Source: Candidatus Aenigmatarchaeota archaeon
Lineage (GTDB): Archaea > Aenigmatarchaeota > Aenigmatarchaeia > QMZP01
Direction: 5' to 3'
Length of the DNA stretch: 39,773 bases
Assembly (NCBI GenBank): GCA_016783545.1
Contig: JADHWJ010000009.1
Span: forward strand, 1-39,773
Position 1 is the first letter of the stretch. The number at the start of each line of letters is the position of its first letter. Position numbers and translations under genes: made by a program. Under the pieces are notes generated by a model. That model was not told the DNA's origin. It made no database searches and worked only from the letters and a program-made list of their open reading frames with translations. Shown here one piece after another: positions 5,855-16,538 of the stretch.

Positions 5855-7687
5855 TTACCTTGATAATATTTTCATTAATATTTTTTTCACCAGCTTTGAG
5901 ATGAATGCGGTCTTGTGACCTATCATCATCATCTGGGGAAGAAGAACTGAAGCACCGAATCCTGTCTTTAATGCAGCCAATAGTATTATCAATGAAAGCA
6001 GAGTTGAAATTAAAATTAAGCTGGATGCTTCATATCCACTCCTACCAAAGAATGCACCAACTGGTGATAGCAATGTATTGCACGTAAGGGTCTTTGGGTT
6101 ACAATCATATTTGCATTTTTTCAGCTGATCCCATTTTGTTCCATCTTTATTACATTCCTGGAGAACATCACTGACGCATCTTTTTGCTTTTGGATCGCAG
6201 ACTTTTTTCTTTTTTTCTTCAGCCTTTTCTTCTTTCTTTTCTGTCTTTCCATCTGTCTTTTCTGATTTTTCTTCTTTCTTTTCTGTTGAAGTGACTGCTG
6301 CCGCGCCACTGCTTCCACTACTTCCTCCTCCTCCGCCATCACTGGCAGCGCTTGTAGTGAAGTTGTAAGTACCTGTTGTGTTGCAATTGTAATTCTGATC
6401 ACATAAAGTTATGTTATAGTAATACACTGTGCTTGCTGAAAGGCCTGTTAGGGTCTGGCTATGATTCTTAGCAAATGTGGTGTTTGTTATACTTGAGGTT
6501 AAGGCACTTGGGCTTGTTCCATAAAGTATTGTTATATTTGTTTTCTCTATTGTATTCCACGCTATTATCGAAGTTGTCACACCCACTGTTGCTGCCTTAT
6601 TTTCTGGAATTGCTACCACCCTATCAATTATAAAGCTGGTAAACGATGTTGGCATATATTTGAAACTTATTGCATTATTTTGGGCAAGCGCTTCCACGTC
6701 AGCCCTGTAATTCCCGTTCTGTATTTCTGAGCCCTCTATATCCCAAACTATGTCATACATCAATTCAATTGAGTAAGTTTCGCTCGTGGAATAGCCAAAG
6801 CCAGGTATTGATGTTGTCTGATTATCTGATTTATAAATCTCTATTTCCTTCAAACCAACATATCTTGATGTTCCATTATCAACAACAAATTTTACAGAAT
6901 TGACATATTTCGGGGCAAATGATATATTCTTTGACTCGTTGCTGCCATTAGCAGGTAATTCACCTACAGTAATATTTGTGCCATCTGAAAATTCAAGGTG
7001 GCTGTCAGATATGTTGATTGTTAAATTTTCTCTATCCCTCAAAATCACAAGATATACCCAATAATATTGCGATAGACTGACATTTATCCATGCCCCCGGT
7101 ATTGTTTCATTCGAAGCCCATTCACTTTCCTCACTAAGATTTCCATCAATAGCAAATGAACAATTAAAGCTTGCATTAAGCTCTGTGCTTGCATTGCAAG
7201 TAGCACCTGTTGTATTAAGTGCTACATTTTCTGTTGTGTTAGTGAAGTTCTGATATGCTCCAAAACTTGTGTTTGTTGTACCTGTAAATGTACCATTAGT
7301 CCCATAACCATAACCCCATGAGTCGCTATTTCCATAAGAACTGTTTATATTAACACGGGATGTTATTGATATTATATTGGTACAAGGGGTTAGGTTAACA
7401 CCGCTCAAATCAAATGTACAATTATCAAACACCTGTCCTGTTGAATTATACTTTATCAAAAAGGTGATGTTCTTGAACGGTATTCTCTCCTCAGCATATT
7501 CTATATCAATATACGCTGTGAATGTTGTATTGTTGTCATTGCTATTAAAAGTCTGTAAAGTACTGGTATTTGTTATGTTGATTCCTGTTATAACAGCAAC
7601 CACAGGCCCGGAATAAGAGACAATAATTATGACAACTATAGTTAAGAATATCGATATTCTTATATCTTCGCTTTTCAGCCTCTCCAT
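5855..7687 (-). CDS. Secreted, membrane-anchored surface protein (discoidin-like and FN3-like regions, KE-rich linker, Cys motif, C-terminal TM)
   Basis: N-terminal TM, many N-x-S/T sequons, YYYNITLCDQNYNCNTTGTYNFTT FN3-like end, EKKEEK linker, SPVGAFFG motif before TM; paralogue of 32329-34050. Confidence 0.75.
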   Translation of the reverse strand: MERLKSEDIRISIFLTIVVIIIVSYSGPVVAVITGINITNTSTLQTFNSNDNNTTFTAYIDIEYAEERIPFKNITFLIKYNSTGQVFDNCTFDLSGVNLTPCTNIISITSRVNINSSYGNSDSWGYGYGTNGTFTGTTNTSFGAYQNFTNTTENVALNTTGATCNASTELNASFNCSFAIDGNLSEESEWASNETIPGAWINVSLSQYYWVYLVILRDRENLTINISDSHLEFSDGTNITVGELPANGSNESKNISFAPKYVNSVKFVVDNGTSRYVGLKEIEIYKSDNQTTSIPGFGYSTSETYSIELMYDIVWDIEGSEIQNGNYRADVEALAQNNAISFKYMPTSFTSFIIDRVVAIPENKAATVGVTTSIIAWNTIEKTNITILYGTSPSALTSSITNTTFAKNHSQTLTGLSASTVYYYNITLCDQNYNCNTTGTYNFTTSAASDGGGGGSSGSSGAAAVTSTEKKEEKSEKTDGKTEKKEEKAEEKKKKVCDPKAKRCVSDVLQECNKDGTKWDQLKKCKYDCNPKTLTCNTLLSPVGAFFGRSGYEASSLILISTLLSLIILLAALKTGFGASVLLPQMMMIGHKTAFISKLVKKILMKILSR

Positions 7688-7761
7688 ACAGTTATTATTT
7701 TATCTTCCATCGTATAAATCTCTTTAAGCATAAAGTCAATTATTGTACAGGTTAGAGATTT

Positions 7762-8181
7762 ATGAAAGTAGTTGCAATTTCAGGATATTTTGACCCTCTT
7801 CATGTAGGGCATATAAGATATATACAGGAAGCAAAGAAACTTGGAGATAAATTGGTAATCATCTTAAATAATGATGAACAGGCCAAGTTGAAGAAAGGAT
7901 TCTCTTTTATGCCATTTGAAGAAAGGAAAGAAATTCTTATGAACATTAAAGACGTGACTGATATTTTTGAGAGCATAGACATTGACTCATCGGTTTGTAA
8001 GTCCTTAGAGGAATTAAAACCAAACATATTTGCTAACGGTGGTGATAGGAATAAAGGAAACATACCTGAAGTTAAGATATGTGAAAAAAACAACATTGAG
8101 CTCATTGATAATATAGGCGGTGGCAAAATACAGTCAAGCAATTGGCTATTGTCAAATTTCAGAAAACACTTAAGAATTTAA
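7762..8181 (+). CDS. HIGH-motif cytidylyltransferase-like nucleotidyltransferase
   Basis: GYFDPLHVGHIRYIQEAKKLGDKLVIILNND and GGGKIQSSNWL. Confidence 0.85.
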   Translation: MKVVAISGYFDPLHVGHIRYIQEAKKLGDKLVIILNNDEQAKLKKGFSFMPFEERKEILMNIKDVTDIFESIDIDSSVCKSLEELKPNIFANGGDRNKGNIPEVKICEKNNIELIDNIGGGKIQSSNWLLSNFRKHLRI

Positions 8182-8200
8182 TTTTTATAAAAAATAAAGG

Positions 8201-9277
8201 ATGAAGATTTTAATTTTCAATTGGCGTGATATAAAAAACACAGAATCTGGCGGAGCAGAGGTCTTTATACATGAAATAGCAAAGAGATGGGCAAAAAAGC
8301 ATGATGTTGTGCTCTTTGCTTCTAATTCAAATGGTTCTAATGTGAAAGAGGTTATTGATGGTGTAAAGATAATCAGAATGGGTGGAAGATACTCTGTCTA
8401 CTCGAAAGCAAAAAAATGTTATAATAGACATTTTTCTAAGGAGAATTTTGATGTTATCATAGATGTTATCAATACACGGCCCTTCTTCACACCGAATTTT
8501 GTCAAGAATGGTGAAAAGATAATAGCCATTATATTTCAACTGGCAAGAGAGTTCTGGTTCTATGAGACCATGTTCCCTTTTAATGTATTGGGCTATCATT
8601 TTCTAGAGGATAGGTGGCTAAAGAAATACAGAAACACACCCACTGTTACGATATCTGATTCCACGAAAAAAGATCTGAATGATCTTGGTTTTAAGAAAGT
8701 TTTTCTAGCCAATTGTGGACTAAACACCAAACCTATTGATGAAGTTGAAAAAGCTGGAAAACCAATCATTATTTTTCTTGGAAGGATGGGAAGGGCTAAA
8801 AAGCCACAGGATGTAATGAAAGCGTTTAAGATTGTTAAAGAAGATGTAAAGGACGCGGAATTATGGATGGTTGGTGATGGTTTTCTTAAGAAAAGACTTG
8901 AGTCAAGGAACATGAAGGATGTAAAATTCTTTGGACATGTAAACAATAAAGCCAGAGATGAATTGGTAAAAAAGGCCTGGGTTATAGCTGTTCCTGGAGT
9001 AAGAGAAGGTTGGGGAATGGTGGTTACAGATGCGAATGCTCTGGGAACGCCTGCAGTCGGCTATAACATTCACGGATTAAGAGATTCAATAAAGAATGGA
9101 TACAATGGACTCTCTGTAGATAATAATCCAGAAGAAATGGCTAAAGGTATTATAACTATTTTAAAGGATAGTGAGTTAAGGGAAAGGTTGAGCAAAAACT
9201 CAGTAGACTGGGCCAGGCAGTTTAATTGGGATGAAACGGCTAAGAAAATCTTAAAGGTGATGAAAGATGTCATTTAG
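8201..9277 (+). CDS. GT4 family glycosyltransferase
   Basis: GGAEVFIHEIAKRWAKKHDVVLF; C-terminal VPGVREGWGMVVTDANALGTPAVGYN. Confidence 0.88.
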   Translation: MKILIFNWRDIKNTESGGAEVFIHEIAKRWAKKHDVVLFASNSNGSNVKEVIDGVKIIRMGGRYSVYSKAKKCYNRHFSKENFDVIIDVINTRPFFTPNFVKNGEKIIAIIFQLAREFWFYETMFPFNVLGYHFLEDRWLKKYRNTPTVTISDSTKKDLNDLGFKKVFLANCGLNTKPIDEVEKAGKPIIIFLGRMGRAKKPQDVMKAFKIVKEDVKDAELWMVGDGFLKKRLESRNMKDVKFFGHVNNKARDELVKKAWVIAVPGVREGWGMVVTDANALGTPAVGYNIHGLRDSIKNGYNGLSVDNNPEEMAKGIITILKDSELRERLSKNSVDWARQFNWDETAKKILKVMKDVI

Positions 9278-9923
9278 GCTTAATATTTTTAACAGTTGGT
9301 CAGAGGCGAGAAATAAAGATATAGTATCTCTTTTGGAACGCAACCCAAACGCTAATGTTATTGATTTGGGGTGTGGTGATGGAAAGTTCACATCTGAGAT
9401 AAAGAGCAAGATTAGTTGTGAAAATATTGTAGGTATTGATATTGAAAATAAATTGAAAGGAAATAACATTGCATTTAAAGAGGCTGACCTGAACAAGAAA
9501 TTTCCTTTTCAGGATAATAGCTTTGATGTTATTGTGTCAAATCAGGTCATTGAACACATTCTCTACCCGTTCAGGTTTATGAAAGAATTGTACAGGATAC
9601 TAAAACCAGCTGGCTATGTCATATTATCAACTGAAAACCTAGCGAGCCTGGATAACATAATTGCAGTCATTATGGGTTACATGCCCTTCTCTGTTCAGGT
9701 AGATGAAATATGCAAAATCGGAAATCCTTTGGCGTCTGAGATAAAGGGCTATAGAAAATATCCCCATGTTAGGATTTTTACATGGAAAGGATTAGCTGAT
9801 ATGATGAAACTTGTTGGTTTTAGAATAGAAAAGACAGCAGGTAATGGACATATTTTTGGAAAGCCTGGTGAAATGATTAATAAGAAGAGATGCAGGTTTA
9901 TCACATTTAAGGTGAGAAAATGA
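9267..9923 (+). CDS. SAM-dependent methyltransferase
   Basis: VIDLGCGDGKFTSEI motif I; NSFDVIVSNQVIEHI. Confidence 0.85.
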   Translation: MSFRLNIFNSWSEARNKDIVSLLERNPNANVIDLGCGDGKFTSEIKSKISCENIVGIDIENKLKGNNIAFKEADLNKKFPFQDNSFDVIVSNQVIEHILYPFRFMKELYRILKPAGYVILSTENLASLDNIIAVIMGYMPFSVQVDEICKIGNPLASEIKGYRKYPHVRIFTWKGLADMMKLVGFRIEKTAGNGHIFGKPGEMINKKRCRFITFKVRK

Positions 9924-10525
9924 TTAAATCAGGAAGGTTAAAAGTTATTGGAGAACTTATTGGTGAGAAACCCAAAAGGAATTCTTCACTATCGATTGGT
10001 TCAAAGTATGTTGATTTTAATACAATAAATCTTGATGTAAAACACTCACCAGGGCTTGATATAATTGCAGATGCCAGGCACCTTCCTTTCAAGCAGGATT
10101 CATTTGAGCTAATACTCTTTACTGATGTTATTGAACATCTTCCTGAGGATGAAGAAGACAATGCATTGAAAGAGATCCATAGAACCTTAAGGAGTAATGG
10201 TAGAGTAATCCTTTCCACACCAAACGACAGGTTCCTGTTCAAATATCTTGATCCTTCTTTCTGGTTAATAAAACATAGACACTACAAGAATCATGATATT
10301 AGAAAATTCTTGGAGAATAATAATTTCAAGATAGAGTCCATCTTTACATCTGGTGGCTGGTGGGCATGTGCAGGCAATCTCTGGCACTGCGTAATAACAT
10401 ATCCACTGAATAGAATTCTTAATAGAAAAATTATGCCATCATTAATAGAAAAGATGGAAAACAAGGAATATAATTTCCAAAAGAATGATAATGGATATAC
10501 AATATATGTGAAGGCGATAAAATGA
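9920..10525 (+). CDS. SAM-dependent methyltransferase-like protein
   Basis: DARHLPFKQDSFELILFTDVIEHLPEDEEDNALKEIHRTLRSNGRVILSTPN. Confidence 0.8.
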   Translation: MIKSGRLKVIGELIGEKPKRNSSLSIGSKYVDFNTINLDVKHSPGLDIIADARHLPFKQDSFELILFTDVIEHLPEDEEDNALKEIHRTLRSNGRVILSTPNDRFLFKYLDPSFWLIKHRHYKNHDIRKFLENNNFKIESIFTSGGWWACAGNLWHCVITYPLNRILNRKIMPSLIEKMENKEYNFQKNDNGYTIYVKAIK

Positions 10526-11322
10526 ATCTGGTTTCAGTGATAATACCAACATATAACAATGAAAGAACCTTAGGAGAATGCATAGATTCGATTAAAAAAC
10601 AGACTTATGTGGATATTGAAATAATTATTGTGGATAATAACTCAAATGACAACACTCAGGCGATCGCGAAAAAAATGGGTGCAAAAGTCATACAATTGAA
10701 TGCTGAGAGAACAACATCAAAGAATTTCGGGGCTGAGAAAGCAAAGGGTAGATATGTCTGTTTTATTGACTCTGATATGATACTGACCTCTAATGTTATC
10801 AAAGAATCTGTATTGATAGCCGGAAAAGAGAATGTTGGCGGCATTGTAATTCCAGAAATGTCAACTGGAAACTCGTTTTGGACCAAAGTCAGAAACTTTG
10901 AGAGAAGTTTCTATAAGAATACAATAGTTGAATCCGCGAGATTTTTCAGAAGGGACCTTATACTGAAATCCGGTGGCTTTGATGAAAATCTGGTCTGCTA
11001 TGAAGAGAGCACTCTCCCACAGAAAATCGAAAAGCTGGGATTTAGCATCAATGCAAGAACTGAAGCAGAAATTCTACACAATGAAAACGATTTCTCCATT
11101 ATGAAGTGGCTGAACAGAAAATTTTATTATGGAAAAAGCGTTTGGGAATATGGAAGCAATTATAAGGAATATGGAAGCAAGCAGATTGGTTTTCTTTATA
11201 GGTCCAGATTATTCTTCAACAATAAAAGATTTTATTCAAACCCTGTGCTTATGGCAGGCGTAATTGTATTAAAGACTTTAGAATACATATCAGCATTTTT
11301 CGGTCATCTGATAAAAAAATAA
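10522..11322 (+). CDS. GT2 family glycosyltransferase
   Basis: VSVIIPTYNNERTLGECIDSIKKQTYVDIEIIIVDNNSNDNT...FIDSDM. Confidence 0.88.
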   Translation: MNLVSVIIPTYNNERTLGECIDSIKKQTYVDIEIIIVDNNSNDNTQAIAKKMGAKVIQLNAERTTSKNFGAEKAKGRYVCFIDSDMILTSNVIKESVLIAGKENVGGIVIPEMSTGNSFWTKVRNFERSFYKNTIVESARFFRRDLILKSGGFDENLVCYEESTLPQKIEKLGFSINARTEAEILHNENDFSIMKWLNRKFYYGKSVWEYGSNYKEYGSKQIGFLYRSRLFFNNKRFYSNPVLMAGVIVLKTLEYISAFFGHLIKK

Positions 11323-11352
11323 CTACTTATTTCTTAGATTCTATTCATATCT

Positions 11353-13209
11353 ATGTGTGGCATAAACGGGTTTACTTTTCAAGATGAGAGGCTCATAAAG
11401 GAAATGAACAATTTAATAAAACATAGAGGACCAGACTCCTCTGGCATATACTCTGATGAGAATGTTACATTAGGTCATCAAAGGCTTAAGATAATAGATC
11501 TTTCAGAAAATGCTGCGCAGCCCATGTCAGACCATGAAAATACATTGTGGCTAGTTTTCAATGGAGAGATATATAATTTCCAGGAATTAAGAAAGAAATT
11601 GGAACAAGATGGTCACAAATTCAAATCAGAATCTGATACTGAGGTGATAATACATGCTTATAAGAAATGGGGCTATGATTGTGTTCAGCGTTTCAATGGA
11701 ATGTGGGCTTTTGCGCTGTATGACAAAAACAAGCTCTTCCTTAGCAGGGATAGGTTAGGCAAAAAGCCATTGTTTTACACGCAGAAAGGCAAGAATCTTT
11801 TCTTCAGTTCAGAAATAAGACCTTTATTTGCTCATGATATTGAGAAGAAGCTCAACAAGAGGGCTGTCTCCTCTTTCCTTTCATATAGGTATGTTCTTGG
11901 CAAAGAGACCATGTTTGAGGGTATATTCAAATTGCTTCCAGCGCATAACATGATCTTTGACATTTCCAAAGGTGTTATAGAGAAGATATGGGAATACTGG
12001 GATGTCGATAAAAATAATATAGAAATTTCTGAGGAAGAAGCTAAGGAGCAGACTGAAGATCTGCTCAGAAATTCTGTTTCTCTCAGACAGGTCTCTGATG
12101 TTCCCATAGGAAGCATAAACTCAGGCGGGCTCGATTCAAGCCTGATTTCAGCCATAATGGCATCCATGCATGATAATCCAATAAACACATTCACAGTAAA
12201 ATTACCAGAAAGGGGCTTTGATGAGACAGAGTTTGCAGGGCTTTTGGCTAGCCATTGCAAAACTAATCACAGAGAAATAACAATAGATACAACTAATTTT
12301 TTGGATATAATGAGAGAATATGTTAAAAGGAAAGATGAACCCATCGGTGTTCCAAATGAGATAGCACTATACACGCTCTTCCAGGAGATAAAAAAATATG
12401 CAACTGTAGTGCTCTCTGGCGAAGGTGCTGATGAGCTGTTTGCAGGCTATAGCAGAATATTTAGAAGTCCTTTTGATTATGAAAGGCTTAAAGCCGGCAG
12501 GTATAAAAACAAGTATCCAAGCCTATACAAGAAATACTCTGGAAGAACTTTCAGCAATGAGTTAGAACATTTTATGTATCTTTATAATTATTTTCCTGAT
12601 GAAGAAAAGAACAGCATATTGAAAGATGAATTCAGGGTTGATTTCACTACATTATTTAAAAAATATTTTGACAGAATAAACGGTTCCTATGCTAAGAAGA
12701 TCTCTTACATATTCATTAAATTACATCTTCCAGGACTTTTCTCAAGGCTTGACAATTCATCCATGACCAGTGCTGTTGAAGCAAGATGTCCTTTTGTTGA
12801 TTATAGATTTGTAGATCTGGCATTCAATCTCCCATTTGAATTAAAAAATCCATGGAAATCTGAAAAGGATAAAGAAGAGGCTAAGAGTAAAAATTGTGAT
12901 GAGATAGCAGAGGAGCACGATACGGTCAAATACATCCTCAAGAGAATAGCAGAAAACCACATACCGAAAGAGATAATAATGAGAAAGAAACAGGGCTTTC
13001 CTCTGCCCCTCCAGAAATGGTTCAGTGGAGAATTCTTTGAAGAAGCCAGGAATCTGCTACTTTCAGAGGACTCTAAAATAAAAATGGTTGCAAAAACTGA
13101 AAATCTTAAGAAATGGATACAGAATGGTATTGATTCTGACAGCAAAGATTTTGGTCAGAGGCTATGGATGTTGATTAGCTTAGAATTGTGGCTCAGAGAA
13201 TGGTTTTAG
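11353..13209 (+). CDS. asnB: Asparagine synthase (glutamine-hydrolysing)-like amidotransferase
   Basis: N-terminal MCGINGF Cys nucleophile, NLIKHRGPDSSG, and SGGLDSSL PP-loop. Confidence 0.9.
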   Translation: MCGINGFTFQDERLIKEMNNLIKHRGPDSSGIYSDENVTLGHQRLKIIDLSENAAQPMSDHENTLWLVFNGEIYNFQELRKKLEQDGHKFKSESDTEVIIHAYKKWGYDCVQRFNGMWAFALYDKNKLFLSRDRLGKKPLFYTQKGKNLFFSSEIRPLFAHDIEKKLNKRAVSSFLSYRYVLGKETMFEGIFKLLPAHNMIFDISKGVIEKIWEYWDVDKNNIEISEEEAKEQTEDLLRNSVSLRQVSDVPIGSINSGGLDSSLISAIMASMHDNPINTFTVKLPERGFDETEFAGLLASHCKTNHREITIDTTNFLDIMREYVKRKDEPIGVPNEIALYTLFQEIKKYATVVLSGEGADELFAGYSRIFRSPFDYERLKAGRYKNKYPSLYKKYSGRTFSNELEHFMYLYNYFPDEEKNSILKDEFRVDFTTLFKKYFDRINGSYAKKISYIFIKLHLPGLFSRLDNSSMTSAVEARCPFVDYRFVDLAFNLPFELKNPWKSEKDKEEAKSKNCDEIAEEHDTVKYILKRIAENHIPKEIIMRKKQGFPLPLQKWFSGEFFEEARNLLLSEDSKIKMVAKTENLKKWIQNGIDSDSKDFGQRLWMLISLELWLREWF

Positions 13210-13234
13210 ATTATTTATTTTAATAATCATAAAA

Positions 13235-13924
13235 ATGTATATGATAAAAAAAATCAAGAGAACTGTGGATCATATAAGAAAAAATATGCCCCTAGAACGC
13301 GTTGATAATTATGATTCATATTGGGAGAAAAGGAAATTGCAAGGAAAAGGCGGAACAACCAAAAGAGCTCTGATGTTAGATAAATATTTACATTCGGGCA
13401 CATTACTTGATATTGGTTGTGGAACAGGTGAATTTCTGGAACATTTTGATAGAAAGGGACTTGACGTTGATGGAATTGATGTGTCAAAAAATGCTATTCA
13501 GACGTGCAGAGACAAGAAATTGAATGTCAGACCATTAAATCTCTTAATCAAAAACAGGGAATTGAATAAAAAATATGATTATATAACAGCTTTGTGTATT
13601 TTAGAACATGTGCAAGATCCAGAAATATTGATGAGGAAATTCAAAGGTCACTTTAAAAAAGGATTATTCATAGCTATTCCCAATACGGGTTTTATTTTAG
13701 ACAGGTTTAGGCTCCTTCTTGGAAAATGTCCTCTGACATCAATACATTATCATGTAAGGGAACACATTAGATTTTGGACAGTTAAAGATTTTAAATATTG
13801 GGCAGATAAATTAGACTTTGAAATTGTTAAGATCATGCCAGAACCTAGTGATTTCGGGATTCTTGCTAAATTATATCCCTCATTATTTGCATCCAATATT
13901 ATTTATTTTCTAAAAGAAAAATAA
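13235..13924 (+). CDS. SAM-dependent methyltransferase
   Basis: LLDIGCGTGEFLEHF; ALCILEHVQDPE. Confidence 0.85.
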   Translation: MYMIKKIKRTVDHIRKNMPLERVDNYDSYWEKRKLQGKGGTTKRALMLDKYLHSGTLLDIGCGTGEFLEHFDRKGLDVDGIDVSKNAIQTCRDKKLNVRPLNLLIKNRELNKKYDYITALCILEHVQDPEILMRKFKGHFKKGLFIAIPNTGFILDRFRLLLGKCPLTSIHYHVREHIRFWTVKDFKYWADKLDFEIVKIMPEPSDFGILAKLYPSLFASNIIYFLKEK

Positions 13925-13972
13925 TTTCTTAAACTATTAAAATTTATTTTCTATAATTAATTAGGTGTTTAA

Positions 13973-14737
13973 TTGAAGATAATAATTCTTTCTGCGGGAA
14001 GAGGTATAAGGATGGGAGATTTCACAATAAACACTCCCAAATGTCTGATGGATTTGGGGAATGGTATGACTGTGGTAGAGTCCCAATTGGAAAATATAAA
14101 ACTAAACCCGGAAATCAGTGAAATTGTTCTTGTCCTGGGATATCTGGCCGAACAGGTGGAAAGCAAAATTCTAAAATACATGAAAGAGCTAAACATAAAG
14201 GTTATTTTCAATCCATTTTTTGATGTTTCGAATAATTTCATTTCCCTTTGGATGGCAAGGCATGAAATGACTGAAGATTTTATAATCTTGAATGGTGACA
14301 ATATTTTTCATGAAGAGGTTCTAAAGAAACTGATAAATATCAGCAAGGATGGTATACACCTTACTATAGACAAAAAAGAATCGTATGAGCATGGGGACAT
14401 GAAAGTTCTTTTAAATGACGGTATTGTAACAAAGGTTTCCAAGGAAATAGATATTGGTGATGCTCATGGAGAATCTGTAGGAATAATCAAGGTTCAGGGC
14501 AAGGTGGTTGTGGATAAATTCAGAAATACTGTGGAGATGATGGCCAGGGATTTTAAGTATCATAATTTATTTTATTTGGAAATATTCAACAGGCTTGCGG
14601 ACGAGGGCTATCCTGTTAATCATATTGAGATACACCCAGATGATTGGGGTGAGATAGATTTTCACGGCGACTTGAACTCTGTTAAAGACAATCTGGATAA
14701 GTTCATATCTGAGAAAATGAAGAGGTGGGAAAGATGA
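13973..14737 (+). CDS. NTP-transferase (sugar / inositol / choline-phosphate nucleotidyltransferase-like)
   Basis: MKIIILSAGRGIRMGDFTINTPKCLMDLGNGMTVVESQLENI; TTG start; overlaps the next gene. Confidence 0.85.
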   Translation: MKIIILSAGRGIRMGDFTINTPKCLMDLGNGMTVVESQLENIKLNPEISEIVLVLGYLAEQVESKILKYMKELNIKVIFNPFFDVSNNFISLWMARHEMTEDFIILNGDNIFHEEVLKKLINISKDGIHLTIDKKESYEHGDMKVLLNDGIVTKVSKEIDIGDAHGESVGIIKVQGKVVVDKFRNTVEMMARDFKYHNLFYLEIFNRLADEGYPVNHIEIHPDDWGEIDFHGDLNSVKDNLDKFISEKMKRWER

Positions 14738-15489
14738 GTGAAACAGAGCATCTGGTCTCTCAGGAAGAAAAAAGATACACAAAAGAAGATTTCCAAAGAG
14801 TTGTAGAAACGACAAGAAAAAAGGATGGGCTTCCAAACATATTATTTTACAGGAATTTTTCAATATTGATAACAAAACTTGTCTCCAGAACAAACCTAAC
14901 CCCAAACCAATTGACTGTTTTCTGTCTTTTAGGAAACATTCTTGCAGCTTATTTTCTTTTTTACAGGAACATGCTACCGTTTTTGGTTGTAGGAATTATA
15001 ATGCTCCAGGTTGCAAGGATTCTTGATTCTGTTGATGGTGAGATAGCCCTTCTTAAGAATAAATGCTCAAAGTTCGGGGCCTGGCTGGATGGAACAATTG
15101 ACAGAATATCTGAGGCTATGATACTCTCATCACTAGCCCTTGGAACATACTTCATATATGGCAACATGGATATTATTCTGATATTCATACTGTATTATCT
15201 TCTTTCATTCATCGGGACTTATGCAATGTTGTTTTCAGAAACACTATTCCAGAAGCATACTAGGGAAAATGTCTCGGGGTTTATAGCAAATATTGCAGAG
15301 AGATTTAAGATAAAGCCCAATTATCTAAGCTGGGAAGGCAGTTTATACACAGTCTTGCTAACGATTTTCATATTATTGAACAGGATAGATATTTTGTTTA
15401 TTATTCTAATAGCGATAAGCCTCTCAGAAATTTTTGTTGTTTTTAGAACTGTATGGAAAAGACGCTCTTATACAGAGGAAGTTGAATAG
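14725..15489 (+). CDS. CDP-alcohol phosphatidyltransferase family membrane protein
   Basis: Motif DSVDGEIALLKNKCSKFGAWLDGTIDR (the usual AR is AL here). Confidence 0.85.
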   Translation: MGKMSETEHLVSQEEKRYTKEDFQRVVETTRKKDGLPNILFYRNFSILITKLVSRTNLTPNQLTVFCLLGNILAAYFLFYRNMLPFLVVGIIMLQVARILDSVDGEIALLKNKCSKFGAWLDGTIDRISEAMILSSLALGTYFIYGNMDIILIFILYYLLSFIGTYAMLFSETLFQKHTRENVSGFIANIAERFKIKPNYLSWEGSLYTVLLTIFILLNRIDILFIILIAISLSEIFVVFRTVWKRRSYTEEVE

Positions 15490-15491
15490 TT

Positions 15492-16538
15492 ATGAAAAGG
15501 ATCATAACAACAGGTTCTGGTGGACCGGCTGGTATTAATTTCATAAAATCTTTAGGGGATGCTCCTGAGAAGATCTATGTTATAGGAACTGATGTAAACA
15601 AACACCACTTAGAATTGGTAAATGCGGATGAAAAATGCATTATCCCGCGGTCTGATTCCTCAGATTATATTGAAAAATTAAACAGTCTTATTAACATGAC
15701 AAAAGCAGATCTTGTTCACCCACAACCAGACAGTGAAGTAAGAATACTATCTGAAAATCGGAAAAAAATAAACGCAATGTTATTCTTACCAGAAAAAAGA
15801 ACAGTTAGAATCTGCCAGGACAAGCATGAGTCTGCAAAGGCCTGGAAAAAAGCAGGTCTGCCCATCTCTCATAGCATAGAAATAAGGGATGAAGCAGATA
15901 TGATTACAGCAGAAGAAAAATTTGGCCTACCTTATTGGCTTAGGGCAAAAGTCGGGTTCAGTTCAAGGGGATCAACTTTAGTGAGAAATAGAAAAACAGC
16001 CATACATTGGATAGGTTACTGGAAATCCAGAGGATCGGACTGGAATTTTATAGCACAGGAATATCTTCCAGGGAAAAACATTGCATTCCAAAGTGTTTGG
16101 AAAGACGGTGAGCTGATAACTTCCCAGGCAAGGGAAAGACTAGAATATCTTTATCCCTACTTGGCGCCATCTGGTGTGACAAATACACCAATTGTTGCAA
16201 AGACCATACATAGGAACGATGTGAATAAGATGGCAACTGATTGTGTATTAGCAATAGATAAGAATGCAACTGGTATTTTTTGCGTGGATTTAAAAGAAAA
16301 TAAAGACGGTGTTCCAATACCAACAGAGATAAACACTGGCAGGTTTTTTACAACAAGCTACTTTTTCACAAAAGCTGGAATAAACATGCCCTATTATTAT
16401 CTGAAACTAGCATATAATGAAAAAATACCAGAGCTTCCAAAATATAATGCCCTGCCAAAAGACCTGTACTGGATAAGGCATATGGACGCGCCCGCAATCC
16501 TAAAGAAGGGGGGAGAATGGAATCATTCAGTGATATAG
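15492..16538 (+). CDS. ATP-grasp (carbamoyl-phosphate synthase large-subunit-like) protein
   Basis: TTGSGGPAGINFIKSL N-terminus, central EKFGLPYWLRAKVGFSSRGS, C-terminal EINTGRF. Confidence 0.8.
   Translation: MKRIITTGSGGPAGINFIKSLGDAPEKIYVIGTDVNKHHLELVNADEKCIIPRSDSSDYIEKLNSLINMTKADLVHPQPDSEVRILSENRKKINAMLFLPEKRTVRICQDKHESAKAWKKAGLPISHSIEIRDEADMITAEEKFGLPYWLRAKVGFSSRGSTLVRNRKTAIHWIGYWKSRGSDWNFIAQEYLPGKNIAFQSVWKDGELITSQARERLEYLYPYLAPSGVTNTPIVAKTIHRNDVNKMATDCVLAIDKNATGIFCVDLKENKDGVPIPTEINTGRFFTTSYFFTKAGINMPYYYLKLAYNEKIPELPKYNALPKDLYWIRHMDAPAILKKGGEWNHSVI

Noticed and set aside
6121-6402. 93-aa minus-strand ORF rich in K/R/Q inside the surface protein
   Set aside because: Out-of-frame reading of the KE-rich linker of 5855-7687; low-complexity artefact.
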